In this document: piece by piece, positions 63,718 through 64,000 of the stretch
Position numbering within the stretch: position 1 is the stretch's first letter
How the letters are laid out: each line of letters starts with the position of its first letter
Source: Glycomyces luteolus
GTDB lineage: Bacteria; Actinomycetota; Actinomycetes; Mycobacteriales; Micromonosporaceae
Direction of reading: 5' to 3'
NCBI RefSeq assembly: GCF_027622875.1
Contig: NZ_JAPZVP010000009.1
Coordinates: 36,091-100,090 of the forward strand
DNA length: 64,000 nucleotides
Program-made: the position numbers and the translations under genes
The notes under the pieces: model-generated
Databases searched by the model: none
The model's input: only the letters and a program-made list of their open reading frames with translations
Told to the model about the DNA's origin: nothing

Positions 63718-64000
63718 ATCTCCCGTTCCCTTCCCGCCCAAAGGAAGCCAGCAATGTCGGCGACCCGATCCGGTTCGTCCTGAACTGGGGCCGCCGCTAT
63801 TCCCTGTGGGTCTTCAACTTCGGACTCGCCTGCTGCGCCATCGAATTCATCGCCGCCTCGATGAGCCGCCACGACTTCATGCGCCTCGGCGTCATCCCCT
63901 TCGCGCATTCGCCGCGCCAAGCGGACCTCATGGTCGTCTCGGGCACCGTGACGGACAAGATGGCACCCGCGATCAAGCGCCTCTACGAGCAGATGCCCGA
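63708..64000 (+). CDS. nuoB2: NADH-quinone oxidoreductase subunit B, second copy (partial)
   Basis: The first 97 residues, cut by the window end. Cys42-Cys43 ([10 protein letters not shown]) and [20 protein letters not shown] match NuoB. The remaining two cluster cysteines lie beyond the window. In Streptomyces-type genomes a second set at this position lacks nuoE, nuoF and nuoG; whether that holds here cannot be seen. Confidence 0.93.
   Translation, partial: MAVNLPFPSRPKEASNVGDPIRFVLNWGRRYSLWVFNFGLACCAIEFIAASMSRHDFMRLGVIPFAHSPRQADLMVVSGTVTDKMAPAIKRLYEQMP

Overview
The window is high-GC DNA with dense coding, many GTG starts and frequent 4-bp stop/start overlaps. The gene families are typical of Actinomycetota: cysS-rlmB, FAD-dependent menaquinone reductase followed by a 14-gene nuo operon, KorAB next to a second nuo set, SigJ- and SigE-type sigma factors, and a type VII secretion-like substrate pair. 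I would guess a Glycomyces- or Streptomyces-like actinomycete; the genus cannot be fixed from sequence reading alone. No insertion sequence, prophage, rRNA or CRISPR array was seen. The window starts at a long C homopolymer and ends inside a second nuoB gene.

Layout. 1-9.5 kb: an ABC-2 exporter pair, cysS and rlmB, a membrane-anchored Hsp70-like protein with an outside beta-propeller, and two membrane proteins, one carrying a fresh internal domain duplication. 9.8 kb: tRNA-Thr(TGT) with its terminator. 9.9-19.1 kb: envelope and secreted proteins, an orphan DNA adenine-type methyltransferase with its own helix-turn-helix, a Ser/Thr kinase fused by overlap to a membrane HhH protein, and tandem secreted paralogues. 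19.5-24 kb: DUF4272 protein, adenosine deaminase, an amidohydrolase probably of the futalosine menaquinone route, and menG. 24-29.5 kb: a divergent extradiol dioxygenase/MarR pair, then a five-gene ESX-like cassette (small helical protein, DUF1023 hydrolase, two paralogous small proteins, one membrane protein). 30-48 kb: wrbA, then a Rex-type operator, menaquinone reductase and nuoA-N. 48-58 kb: ECF sigma factor/SDR pair, a TetR-regulated drug exporter, a decayed RelE/ParE toxin gene, polyprenyl diphosphate synthase, a second MFS protein, an IclR regulator and a large lipoprotein. 58-64 kb: korBA, a sigma factor with its co-transcribed membrane partner, and the first two genes of a second complex I operon.

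How it works together. The central theme is the menaquinone-linked respiratory chain. Polyprenyl diphosphate synthase (side chain), the amidohydrolase (head group), MenG (ring methylation) and the geranylgeranyl reductase-type enzyme (side-chain saturation) make the quinone. NADH complex I (nuoA-N) uses it, under a likely NADH/NAD+-sensing Rex operator. KorAB makes reduced ferredoxin and sits directly before a second nuo set, which in related genomes lacks the NADH-oxidising subunits. WrbA is a quinone reductase with its own paired operators.

The best candidates for something new are: the ESX-like DUF1023 cassette with two paralogous downstream proteins; the SDR gene that reads through its lost stop codon (now a TTA) into a terminator hairpin; the short ORF plus strong terminator just before menG; and several unassigned structured intergenic regions.
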